From NCBI RefSeq assembly GCF_014892575.1, contig NZ_JADBGI010000010.1:1-64000 (forward strand): DNA of 64,000 nucleotides. Reading direction: 5' to 3'. The notes below the pieces were generated by a model that had not been told where the DNA came from, did not search any database, and saw only the letters and a list, made by a program, of their open reading frames with translations. Position numbers and translations under genes: made by a program. This stretch comes from Nocardiopsis coralli. GTDB taxonomy: Bacteria; Actinomycetota; Actinomycetes; Streptosporangiales; Streptosporangiaceae. Positions 1 to 10,411 of this stretch are shown one piece after another. Position 1 is the stretch's first letter. Every line of letters begins with the position of its first letter.

Positions 1-516
1 CGACTCCACCGCACGCGCGATCCCGAAATCGATCACCCGGGGGCCGTCGGCAGCCAGCATGATGTTGTCCGGCTTCAGATCCCGGTGCACCACACCGGCT
101 GCGTGGATGGCTGCCAGGGCGGTGGCCGTGTTGACGGCCAGCCGGTGCAGGTCGGTCCCGCGGCGGGGGCCTTCCTTGGCCACGGAGTCCTGGAGCGTGG
201 GGCCGTCGATGTACTCGGTCGCGATCCAGGGCTCGTCCGCCTCGGGGTCGGCGTCCAGGATCGTGGCGATGCAGAACCCGCTCACCCGACGCGCCTGCTC
301 GACCTCCGCGGTGAACCGGCGCCGCATGTCCGTGTCGCCCGCCCAACTCGCGTGCAACACCTTGACCGCGGCCTGCCGGCCCGAGGGGTCCTCACCCAGG
401 AAGACCTCACCGAAACCGCCGCGGCCCAGCGAGCGCAGCAGCCGGAAGTCGCCCACGGTCCGCGCGTCCGGTCGCCCCGGATCCGCTCGGCTCTCCTCGT
501 CCAGGGGTTCGTCCAC
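1..516 (-). CDS. Serine/threonine protein kinase, N-terminal part (cut by window edge)
   Basis: This is the first 172 codons of a Hanks-type protein kinase; the C-terminal lobe and anything after it lie outside the window. The start is taken as a GTG at 514-516 that follows a purine-rich GGACGGGC. Visible kinase elements in order: glycine loop GRGGFGEVFLG at residues 31-41, catalytic lysine in AAVKV (K52), catalytic loop HRDLKPDN (D146) and the DFG motif (D163). There is no signal peptide or membrane segment in this part, so the catalytic domain is cytoplasmic; the family usually carries a transmembrane segment and sensor domain further on. It follows, on the same strand, two membrane proteins with extracellular domains, and may be co-transcribed with them (235 bp gap). 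Confidence 0.93.
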   Translation of the reverse strand, partial: MDEPLDEESRADPGRPDARTVGDFRLLRSLGRGGFGEVFLGEDPSGRQAAVKVLHASWAGDTDMRRRFTAEVEQARRVSGFCIATILDADPEADEPWIATEYIDGPTLQDSVAKEGPRRGTDLHRLAVNTATALAAIHAAGVVHRDLKPDNIMLAADGPRVIDFGIARAVES

Positions 517-751
517 GCCCGTCCCGTTCCTTGGTCGTCCTGCGGAAGGCACCCAGCCCGCACCCGGGGTCCGCGGGGCACTCCGGGGTGCGCGTGTCGG
601 GGGCGGTGTGCCGGCGGACCCGTGCGGCGGCACGGGACGCGGGGACGGCCTCGCCCTACTGGGAGCGGCCTCCAGGTTAGCCACAGGGCGCGGGTGCCGG
701 GGACGCCAGGGGCGCGCTGGGCCGGGGATCCGGGCCTCTCGGACCCGGCGC

Positions 752-2062
752 TCATCTTCGCGCGGTGGGCTCACCGCGCAGGATCCGCTCCACGAGGTCG
801 TCGCGGAGCGATCCGTAACCGGTCGCCGACCACACACTCTCCTCGGCCGGGACCTCGTAGTAGGGCACCTGGCTCCCCTCGTGCTCGGCCGGGAGCACGG
901 TGGGCCGCAGACGCCGTCCCACCGCACGGGCGCACTCGCTGCACAGCGGAACCTTGATCGTCCGGGTTCCGCCGAACTCTCGCCACTGGGTGGGCGCGGT
1001 GCCGGTGCCGTGCAGCGGGTTGGCGTAACAGGGGCGGCGCGGGGTACGCAGCCCCGCCAGGGCGTCCTCGGCGCGGTCCAGGAGCACGAGCACCCCGGCG
1101 GCGTCGGGCAGGTTGGGCCCCTCCGCGGCCATCCGGTCGAAGACCCGCGCGGCGGCGTCGCGGGCGTCGAGCGCGCGCGAGACCTGGCGCGGGGGCGCGG
1201 AGGTCTCCCCGTGCAGGCGCTCCCCGAGTTCGATGAGGTCGTTCTCGGCGCGTTCGACGAGGGACTCCAGTCGGGCCCGGTCGGCGTTGTCGAACGCGGC
1301 GTGCTGGGCCACGGGCGTGCTCGCGCGGTGCGTGCGGGCACGGACGACCAGGTACAGCGACAGGGCGAGGGCGAGCAGGGCCAGGAGCACGGCCCCGCCG
1401 AGCACCCACGGGGTCCACAGCAGTGTTCCCACCGGGGTCGAAGGGCTGCCGTTCTCCGCCTGGTGGGCCTCCATGGCCTCCTCGTAGGCGGCCTCGGGGT
1501 CGGGTGACAGGGCCGCCTCGACCGCCGTTTCCACCTGGTCGGGGATGGTGCGCTCCTCCCCGCCCATGTGGGTGTAGCTCGCGGCCATGGCCCCGTGCAG
1601 AGCGGGCCGGTCGCTCTCGCCGGGGGTGCCGCCCAGGTCCGTCCCGTCCAGGCCGCCGGTGCTGTTGTGCACCAGGTAGTGGCGTTCTCCCCCGCCCAGG
1701 CGGTCGTGCACGGCCGTGGCCAGGGACTCGGTCTCCCCGCCCCAGGCGTCGCCCTGGGTGAGCGGGACCACGACGACGTAGAGGTCGAGGCCGCTCTCCT
1801 CGATCTGCTCGGCGACCCGTGCGCGCACGTCCTCGGGGAAGGCGTCGTCGTAGGCCGGGTCGACGTGGACCGGGGAGCTCTCCAGGTGCTCGGCGATGCT
1901 CTGCGCCGGGCTCGCCCCGGTACCGGTCCCCTCCTCCGGTGCGTCGTCGGCGGAGGCCGGGGCGGCGGGGCCGGAGAGCAGGGCGGCCAGGAGCAGGGCC
2001 GGGGCCGCCGCGCGCGTCACCGCCCGTGCGCACCGTCGGGGGAAGCGGGGGTCAACGGGCAC
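752..2062 (-). CDS. Membrane protein with one extracellular domain and Cys/His tail
   Basis: A 436-residue protein of unknown function. Layout: signal peptide (about residues 1-38, ending AASA-like), an extracellular domain of about 170 residues with a core strand LYVVVVPLTQ and the motif AVHDRLG, one membrane segment (about 213-240), then a cytoplasmic tail. The tail contains C345, NPLH (348-351) and CSEC (C374, C377), a layout that could bind a metal ion. The same extracellular motifs and the same C-NPLH-CxEC tail occur in the upstream gene, so the two are paralogues. The GTG/ATG start overlaps the end of that gene by 11 bp, which suggests translational coupling. The extracellular fold recalls TPM-type domains, but I cannot confirm the family. 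Confidence 0.85.
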   Translation of the reverse strand: MPVDPRFPRRCARAVTRAAAPALLLAALLSGPAAPASADDAPEEGTGTGASPAQSIAEHLESSPVHVDPAYDDAFPEDVRARVAEQIEESGLDLYVVVVPLTQGDAWGGETESLATAVHDRLGGGERHYLVHNSTGGLDGTDLGGTPGESDRPALHGAMAASYTHMGGEERTIPDQVETAVEAALSPDPEAAYEEAMEAHQAENGSPSTPVGTLLWTPWVLGGAVLLALLALALSLYLVVRARTHRASTPVAQHAAFDNADRARLESLVERAENDLIELGERLHGETSAPPRQVSRALDARDAAARVFDRMAAEGPNLPDAAGVLVLLDRAEDALAGLRTPRRPCYANPLHGTGTAPTQWREFGGTRTIKVPLCSECARAVGRRLRPTVLPAEHEGSQVPYYEVPAEESVWSATGYGSLRDDLVERILRGEPTARR

Positions 2063-4013
2063 GGGTCGCCTCCAACAGCGTTCCGGTCATGCGTTCGGGG
2101 TCGTGGGCGCCGAAGCGGTGGCGGATCCAGGGTGACTTCGGCGCGGCCCGGTAGGGGTGCGCGGTGGTGCGGGATCTCAACCTCAGGACCCGTTCGCTCC
2201 GCACGGCGTCGCCGAGCCGTGCGCACTCCGCGCACAGGGGCGCCTTCCCTCCGGTGATGCGTGTGCGGCGGTGTTCGGCGGCGAAGGGGTGCAGGGGGTT
2301 GACCGTGCACGGTTCGGTCGAGGCCTCGGGGTCGTGCGCGGCGGTGAGGACCCGGCGGGCCAGGACCGCCGACCCGAGCAGGCCCAGCTCGTCGTCGGTG
2401 CACTCGGCGTACAGCAAGGCGATCTCGGCCTGGGGCATGAAGGCGTCCGGGACCTGTTCGGGACTGCGGTCGAGCAGGTCGCGCAGCCGGGCGGTCTCGC
2501 GGGCGGCGGTGCGGCGCAGGGCGCCCCGGCTCAGGACCGGGGAGGCGATCTGGCCGCGCTGCCTGCGCACCATGTACAGCCCCAAGGCCGCAAGGCCGAC
2601 CGCGGCGGCGCCCAGGAGCGGTCCCACCACGAGCGCGCCGGGGACCAGGCCCTCGACCCAGTAGCGCTCGGAACGCGGCCCGGGCAGGATCGGGTCCGCG
2701 TCGGCGAAGGACGGCTCGAACCCATCGCCGGGGGTGAACTCCAGCTGGTCCATCTCGGCCACCGCCTGTTCCAGGGCCGCGGCCGGGGTGGTCTCCTCGA
2801 TGAGGGTCGCGGCCGACCACAGGCTGTAGGCGTCGATCTCGAGCCCTTTCACGGAGGCGCCCACGTCGGGAGTCTCGACACCGGGGCCGACCACCAGGTA
2901 GACACCGTCCTCCTCGGCCACCGACGCGAGCGCGGCCGCCAGGACCTCCGCGTTGCCCTCGGTCTCGTCGTCCGTGGCCAGCGGTACCACCGCCGCGTAC
3001 ACGGGCACGGACGCTTCCTCGAGCCGGTCGGGCAGCTCGGTGAGGCCCTCACGGTCCATGCCCGCGAGCGGGTCGACGTGGAGGGGGCTCCCCGCGAACG
3101 TGGCGGCGATCCGCTCCACCCGGGCGGTCGAGGCCACGTAGGGCTCCTCGGTGCGCACGAGGTCCTCGGGGGAGACGACCTCGCTGCCGCCCGGGGGTTC
3201 GTTCACGGTGTAGGTGTAGGTCCCGACCACCGCCGCGGCGAAGGCCGTCAACGGCAGGAGCACGGCCGCGGAGGCAGGCCCGGGCCTGCCTCCGCTGCCG
3301 GCCCGCCAGGCCAGGACGCCGCCGATCACCAGCAGGGCCCCTCCGGCCGTGCCCACGAGCAGGCCGAGGTTCTCCGGGCCGTTGTTCGCGGTGGGGTGCA
3401 GCCCGGCCAGGAAACCGTCCTCGGCGTCGTCGGCCTCCACCGGCGGCGGTGCGTCGCCGGCCAGGCCCGCGGCCATGGTGCGGGCCACGTCGTGGGCGGG
3501 CACGCCGTACAGGTCGGCGTCGTACACGGCGGTGCGCGCGTCGTCCTCCGACAGGCCGACACCGTGGGTGAGCACCTCGGTGAACCCGCCCGAGGGAGGC
3601 AGGAGGACGTAGAGCCCGTCGGCCCCGAGCCGGTCGTGCACGGCGGGCAGGATCTCGTCCGTGCCTCCCGGTGACCCCGCGCCGACGAACGGGGTGACCA
3701 CCACGTAGTAGGGCACACCGAGGGGCTCGAAGGCGGCGTGCACACCCTCGGCGAGCTCGTCGGGCGGCACAGTTCCGCCCGTGGCGCCGTCCACGACCAC
3801 GGCGGCGTCCTCGGGCTCCTCGGCCAACAGTTCGGCGTAGTGCTCGGCGGGCGTGGGTGTGTGCTCGATCCCGTCGGCGGGTCCGTCGGGGGCGGTGTCG
3901 GCGACAGCGGCCGGGGCCGCCGCGAACAGCGCGAGCAAGGCCGCGGCCGACAGCGACAGGGCCGCGCAGACTGGGAAGAGGGGGCGGGAGGGAGGAGGGA
4001 CAGGCGAGGGCAT
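2052..4013 (-). CDS. Membrane protein with two extracellular domains and Cys/His tail
   Basis: A 653-residue protein of unknown function. Signal peptide (about 1-39), extracellular domain 1 (about 50-212, with YYVVVTPF and AVHDRLG), two membrane segments (about 216-236 and 249-269), extracellular domain 2 (about 285-445, with VYAAVVPLAT), a third membrane segment (about 455-481) and a cytoplasmic tail with C569, NPLH (572-575) and CAEC (C594, C597). It reads as a duplicated version of the downstream 436-residue protein: two extracellular modules, one tail. The ATG at 4011-4013 lies six bases after TAATAT, a leaderless-type promoter, which fixes the start. A protein kinase lies further downstream on the same strand, so signalling at the envelope is a reasonable guess, no more. 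Confidence 0.85.
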   Translation of the reverse strand: MPSPVPPPSRPLFPVCAALSLSAAALLALFAAAPAAVADTAPDGPADGIEHTPTPAEHYAELLAEEPEDAAVVVDGATGGTVPPDELAEGVHAAFEPLGVPYYVVVTPFVGAGSPGGTDEILPAVHDRLGADGLYVLLPPSGGFTEVLTHGVGLSEDDARTAVYDADLYGVPAHDVARTMAAGLAGDAPPPVEADDAEDGFLAGLHPTANNGPENLGLLVGTAGGALLVIGGVLAWRAGSGGRPGPASAAVLLPLTAFAAAVVGTYTYTVNEPPGGSEVVSPEDLVRTEEPYVASTARVERIAATFAGSPLHVDPLAGMDREGLTELPDRLEEASVPVYAAVVPLATDDETEGNAEVLAAALASVAEEDGVYLVVGPGVETPDVGASVKGLEIDAYSLWSAATLIEETTPAAALEQAVAEMDQLEFTPGDGFEPSFADADPILPGPRSERYWVEGLVPGALVVGPLLGAAAVGLAALGLYMVRRQRGQIASPVLSRGALRRTAARETARLRDLLDRSPEQVPDAFMPQAEIALLYAECTDDELGLLGSAVLARRVLTAAHDPEASTEPCTVNPLHPFAAEHRRTRITGGKAPLCAECARLGDAVRSERVLRLRSRTTAHPYRAAPKSPWIRHRFGAHDPERMTGTLLEATRAR

Positions 4014-4019
4014 GAGCTG

Positions 4020-4025
4020 ATATTA
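4020..4025 (-). promoter_or_regulatory. -10 box of a leaderless promoter (653-residue membrane protein)
   Basis: On the minus strand the hexamer TAATAT is followed by exactly six bases and then the ATG of the membrane-protein gene, which would place the transcription start on the A of ATG. The same hexamer at the same distance precedes valS. No good -35 box is visible, which is common in actinobacteria. Confidence 0.55.
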
Positions 4026-4094
4026 GGCCCATACCGCTCTCACCGGGACAGACGGTCCCGGATCTGTGGACAACGGTGGCGACCGAACGCAGAA

Positions 4095-4126
4095 GGCCCC
4101 GGCACCCGCTGCGGGATGCCGGGGCC
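4095..4126. terminator. Hairpin terminator after the small secreted protein gene
   Basis: Perfect 10-bp inverted repeat GGCCCCGGCA / TGCCGGGGCC with a 12-base loop, between the stop of the small secreted protein gene (minus strand) and the start of the 653-residue membrane protein. There is no long T tract, as is usual for actinobacterial terminators. Confidence 0.55.
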
Positions 4127-4160
4127 GGAACGCCCGTGTGGCAGGGCCTTCCCTACCGGG

Positions 4161-4412
4161 TCAGCCCGTTCCGGTGACCGTCTCCGAGGAGCCGGCACCG
4201 TTCTCGTTCGCCCACTCGTGGCTGTGGTACCACCACGTGCCGTGTTCACCGGCGTAGGCACCCGTCTGGCTCTGCCACGCACCGTCCGGGCCGGCGCCGC
4301 TGGCCTCGGACCCGTAGTAGCTGTCGGCCATCGCCAGCGCCGGCGCCCCCAGCGCCAGTGCGGGGACGGCAGCGGCGACGACGGCCGCGCGGCGCAGCAT
4401 CTTCTTGCCCAT
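4161..4412 (-). CDS. Small secreted protein, 83 residues
   Basis: A short exported protein of unknown function. Signal peptide: MGKKMLRR followed by an alanine-rich core ending ALAMA, with the mature part starting near DSYYGSEAS. The mature protein is about 55 residues, rich in Gly, Ser, Trp and Tyr, with no cysteine, so it is not disulfide-stabilised. The start at 4412 is chosen because GAGGGG lies 12 bases upstream; a longer frame to 4496 lacks such a site. The gene has its own hairpin terminator. It stands alone between aconitase and the two extracellular-domain proteins. Confidence 0.75.
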   Translation of the reverse strand: MGKKMLRRAAVVAAAVPALALGAPALAMADSYYGSEASGAGPDGAWQSQTGAYAGEHGTWWYHSHEWANENGAGSSETVTGTG

Positions 4413-4748
4413 GTCGGTCGGTTTCCCCTCATCGGTGTCGGGGCCCTGCTCCGGCACACGGGGCCCGGTCCGCCGGTGGTCCCGTCTCGACCGCACCCCA
4501 GGAGTATGCCCCTCGTCTCAGGCCATGCTGCGCCCGGACGGTCCAACCCGAAACACACGACACCTCCATACTCCGCAAATTCGAACCATGACTGTGTGTA
4601 GGCGACCAAGGCGACGGGAAACGCCTCCCCTCCCCCGCCCACGTACACACCCTGCGCACGACGAAGGGACCGCCACCGTCGGTCGGACGGTGGCGGCCCC
4701 CGTGAACCGCGCGGCCCACCTGTTGGGTGGGGAGCGGAGCTCGAACCG
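4413..4748. other. Intergenic stretch with aconitase terminator
   Basis: 336 bases without a convincing gene. It holds the acnA terminator (4670-4696), an AT-richer patch around 4560-4600 that may carry the promoter of the small secreted protein, and nothing else I can recognise. Confidence 0.5.
4670..4696. terminator. Terminator of acnA
   Basis: Perfect 11-bp inverted repeat CCGCCACCGTC / GACGGTGGCGG with a five-base loop, 53 bp beyond the acnA stop codon on the minus strand. Confidence 0.65.
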
Positions 4749-7848
<3,100 letters not shown>

Positions 7849-8784
7849 TCATCCCACCTGCGGAGCGACCTGCTCTGCCACCAGCGCCAGGTGGTCCAGG
7901 TCGGACATGTCCAGGACCTGGAGGTAGAGGCACTCGGCCCCCGTCTCGGCGAACCGGCCGATCTTGTCCACCAGCTCGGCCGGGGTGCCCGCCAGGCCGT
8001 TGGCCCGCAGTTCCTCGGGGGCGCGGCCGATGCGCTCGGCCCTCCGTGCGATCTCGGCCTCGTCCCGGCCGGCGCAGAGCACCTGGGCGGCCGAGTAGAC
8101 CATGGGCGCGGTGCGGCCGGAGCGGGCCACCGCGTCGCGGGTGCGGCCGAAGGCGGCCCCGGTCTCCTCCAGCGAGCAGAAGGGCACGTTGTACTCGTCG
8201 GCGAACGTGGCCGCCAGGCGCGGGGTGCGCTTGGGCCCGGTCCCGCCGATGACCACCGGCGGACGCGGCGCCTGCTCGGGTTTGGGCAGGGCCGGCCCCT
8301 CCGAGAGGCGGTAGTGCTTGCCCTCGTAGCGGAAGGACTCGCCCACGGGCGTGCCCCACAGGCCGGTGATGATGTCGAGCTGTTCCTCGTAGCGGTCGAA
8401 GCGCTCTCGGCCGGTGATCGGGAAGGGGATCCCGTAGGCGGCGTGTTCCTCCTCGTACCAGCCCGCACCGAACCCGAACTCGACACGGCCGCCGCTCATC
8501 CGGTCGACCTGGGCCACCGAGATGGCCAGAGGGCCGGGGTAGCGGAAGGTCGCGGCGGTCATGAGCGTGCCGAGCCGGATGCGGGAGGTCTCGCGGGCGA
8601 GCCCGGCGAGCGTGATCCAGGCGTCGGTGGGACCGGGGAGACCGTCGGTGTGGTCGCCCATGTGCAGGTAGTGGTCGGAACGGAAAAGGCCGTCGAAGCC
8701 GAGCTCCTCGGTGGCTCTGGCGACGGCGAGTTGGTCCTCGTAGGTGGCCCCTTGCTGGGGCTCGAGGAAGATCCTCAGACGCAT
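7849..8784 (-). CDS. LLM-class F420-dependent oxidoreductase
   Basis: A 311-residue luciferase-like monooxygenase-fold protein, cytoplasmic. It opens MRLRIFLEPQQGATY and continues with GFDGLFRSDHYLHMG, typical of the TIGR03560-like group of predicted F420-dependent enzymes; the later TLMTAATFRYPGPLAISVAQ and VIGGTGPKRTPRLAA regions match the barrel of the LLM family. The substrate cannot be read from sequence. The start at 8784 is preferred over an ATG three codons upstream because homologues begin at MRLRI; a GAGG lies about nine bases ahead. It is divergent from the LPXTG protein gene, with an AT-rich element between them. Confidence 0.85.
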   Translation of the reverse strand: MRLRIFLEPQQGATYEDQLAVARATEELGFDGLFRSDHYLHMGDHTDGLPGPTDAWITLAGLARETSRIRLGTLMTAATFRYPGPLAISVAQVDRMSGGRVEFGFGAGWYEEEHAAYGIPFPITGRERFDRYEEQLDIITGLWGTPVGESFRYEGKHYRLSEGPALPKPEQAPRPPVVIGGTGPKRTPRLAATFADEYNVPFCSLEETGAAFGRTRDAVARSGRTAPMVYSAAQVLCAGRDEAEIARRAERIGRAPEELRANGLAGTPAELVDKIGRFAETGAECLYLQVLDMSDLDHLALVAEQVAPQVG

Positions 8785-8888
8785 GGGCCCCATCCTCGCC
8801 CACCTGTGCCCGGGGCGCCGAATCCGCCGCGCGTCCGGGGGTCTGCGCACGCGAGCGTGCGATGACCCCCGACACACCATCTTGCATT

Positions 8889-8905
8889 TGGCAAATATTT
8901 TACCA
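8889..8905. promoter_or_regulatory. AT-rich imperfect palindrome between divergent genes
   Basis: TGGCAAATATTTTACCA is a 17-bp imperfect palindrome in the only strongly AT-rich patch of this region. It lies between the divergent oxidoreductase and LPXTG genes. TAAAAT on the minus strand and TATTTT on the plus strand, both inside it, could serve as -10 boxes. Confidence 0.35.
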
Positions 8906-8970
8906 GGAAGAAAATAGGATGCACGAGTCGGCCCCGACCGGGGCGGCGCCCTCTCCCGGAGGTGGTGTTC

Positions 8971-10065
8971 TTGTCCCTGTCCCGCGTCTTCCTCACCGCC
9001 CCGGCAGCCCTCGTGGGCGCCGCAGCGCTCGCCCTGTTCCCGCTCGCCCCGGCCGCCGCCGACACCGCCTCAGAGGACGAGCCCGGTTTCCCGGCGAGCG
9101 CGGTCAGCACCCTGGTCCGCGTCGATCTGCCCGACGAGGACACACGCGGTTTCTGGGGACGGGTGCACGCCGAGTCCGAGCTGGGCGCGGAGCGTTCCTC
9201 GGCCGAGTTCGGTTCCGACCCCACCGGCATCACCCCCTATCTGGAGGTGGCCGGCCCCCAGCGCTCGCAGGTCGGCACCAGTGCCGAGGACAACGGGCGC
9301 GCCGAGGCACACACGTCGGCCGCCGGCATCGAGCTCTTCCCCACGGCCGCGGAGGAGGACCCCCTGCAGCCAAGGTCCCAGGAGCAACAGCCTTTGGTCG
9401 CGGTGAGCGGACTGCACACCTCCGTGGCCTGCGACTTCCACGGGAACCTGTCGTGGGAGCACGGCCTGGGCGGCAGCGGTTTCAGCGAGCAGGTCATCAC
9501 CGTCCTGGGCACCCCCGTCCCGGCGGACGAACCCGAGGTCACCCAGACCGTCGAGGGCCCCGGCGGGGAGGACACCGAGGTCACCGTCACCACCACCGAA
9601 CCCGACGGGGAGGACGCACGCGGCGGGACCGTGGGCACCACCGTCACCGCCGTCCAGGACGGAGAGATGCTCTTCGAGCTCACCCTGGGCCAGGTCAGCG
9701 TCGAGTGCGGCACCCCCGACGAGACCGCCGACGGCGGTGCGGGCACTGCCGTCCCTGCGGGCACCGGGTTCGCGGCCGGCGCGGACCAACGATCCGGTGG
9801 ACTGCCTGCCGCCGACGGGGCCGAGGCGGCGGACGACAGCGCAGCCGGGGCGGTGACCGCCGACGACCGGGACGGGATCGGCCGCGACCAGTCCGCGGAC
9901 GGGCCGCCCGGGCCCGGTACCTACCGCGAGGCCTCCGCCGAGGGCCTGCCCGTGACCGGGACGGCCGTGGCGGGTCTGGGAGCCGTCGGCGTGCTCGCGC
10001 TCCTCAGCGGAGGCGTCGCGCTGTACCTGGGCCGCCGGCGCAGCGCGCAGGGCGACGACGCGTGA
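8971..10065 (+). CDS. LPXTG-type cell-wall anchored surface protein
   Basis: A 364-residue exported protein with both ends of a sortase substrate: a signal peptide (LTAPAALVGAAALALFPLAPAAADT) and at the C-terminus LPVTG, a hydrophobic segment and a short basic tail GRRR. A housekeeping or class E type sortase would attach it to peptidoglycan. The central part is rich in Asp, Glu, Thr and Gly and has two cysteines (in VACDF and VECGT) that could pair; no enzyme motif is seen. The start is set at a TTG (8971) because GGAGG lies eight bases ahead; the GTG at 8962 overlaps that site. The stop overlaps the start of a small ORF. Confidence 0.8.
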   Translation: MSLSRVFLTAPAALVGAAALALFPLAPAAADTASEDEPGFPASAVSTLVRVDLPDEDTRGFWGRVHAESELGAERSSAEFGSDPTGITPYLEVAGPQRSQVGTSAEDNGRAEAHTSAAGIELFPTAAEEDPLQPRSQEQQPLVAVSGLHTSVACDFHGNLSWEHGLGGSGFSEQVITVLGTPVPADEPEVTQTVEGPGGEDTEVTVTTTEPDGEDARGGTVGTTVTAVQDGEMLFELTLGQVSVECGTPDETADGGAGTAVPAGTGFAAGADQRSGGLPAADGAEAADDSAAGAVTADDRDGIGRDQSADGPPGPGTYREASAEGLPVTGTAVAGLGAVGVLALLSGGVALYLGRRRSAQGDDA

Positions 10066-10304
10066 GCGGCACCGACACACCCCGGGACGGCCGGATCCCG
10101 GCACAGACCGCGCCCGGGTCCGGCACCGGCCGGGACCGAGAGGCCCCGAACGGGTACATCCTGTACATGGAAGAGACCCCCCTGCTCCCGGAAGACCGTG
10201 CCAGACTCGTCGAGCTCCTCGCCCTCATGGACCCGGACCACGCCCGTGAGGTGGCCGAGTACCTCGGGATCGATCTCGAGGCGGAACCGGCCGAGGGCCA
10301 CTGA
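10062..10304 (+). CDS. Small protein coupled to the LPXTG gene, 80 residues
   Basis: Hypothetical cytoplasmic protein. Its GTG start overlaps the stop of the surface-protein gene as GTGA, so translation is probably coupled. The N-terminal half is Gly/Pro/Arg-rich and disordered; the last 45 residues, starting at an internal ATG (10167), look folded and helical, with LPEDRARLVELLALMD and AREVAEYLGI. That segment alone could be the true product. No family is recognised. A hairpin terminator follows. Confidence 0.5.
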   Translation: MSGTDTPRDGRIPAQTAPGSGTGRDREAPNGYILYMEETPLLPEDRARLVELLALMDPDHAREVAEYLGIDLEAEPAEGH

Positions 10305-10338
10305 CCCCGCGTCCCGTGGCTCCTGTGACTGACCCCGC

Positions 10339-10364
10339 GTCCCGGGCTCGTGTGTGCCCGGGAC
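10339..10364. terminator. Bidirectional terminator between convergent genes
   Basis: Perfect 9-bp inverted repeat GTCCCGGGC / GCCCGGGAC with an eight-base loop, between the end of the small plus-strand ORF and the end of the RNA methyltransferase gene on the minus strand. Confidence 0.6.
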
Positions 10365-10411
10365 ATGCGCCCGCGCGGCGACGTTCCCCCTGACGGGAGG
10401 CCGGCCGGGGC

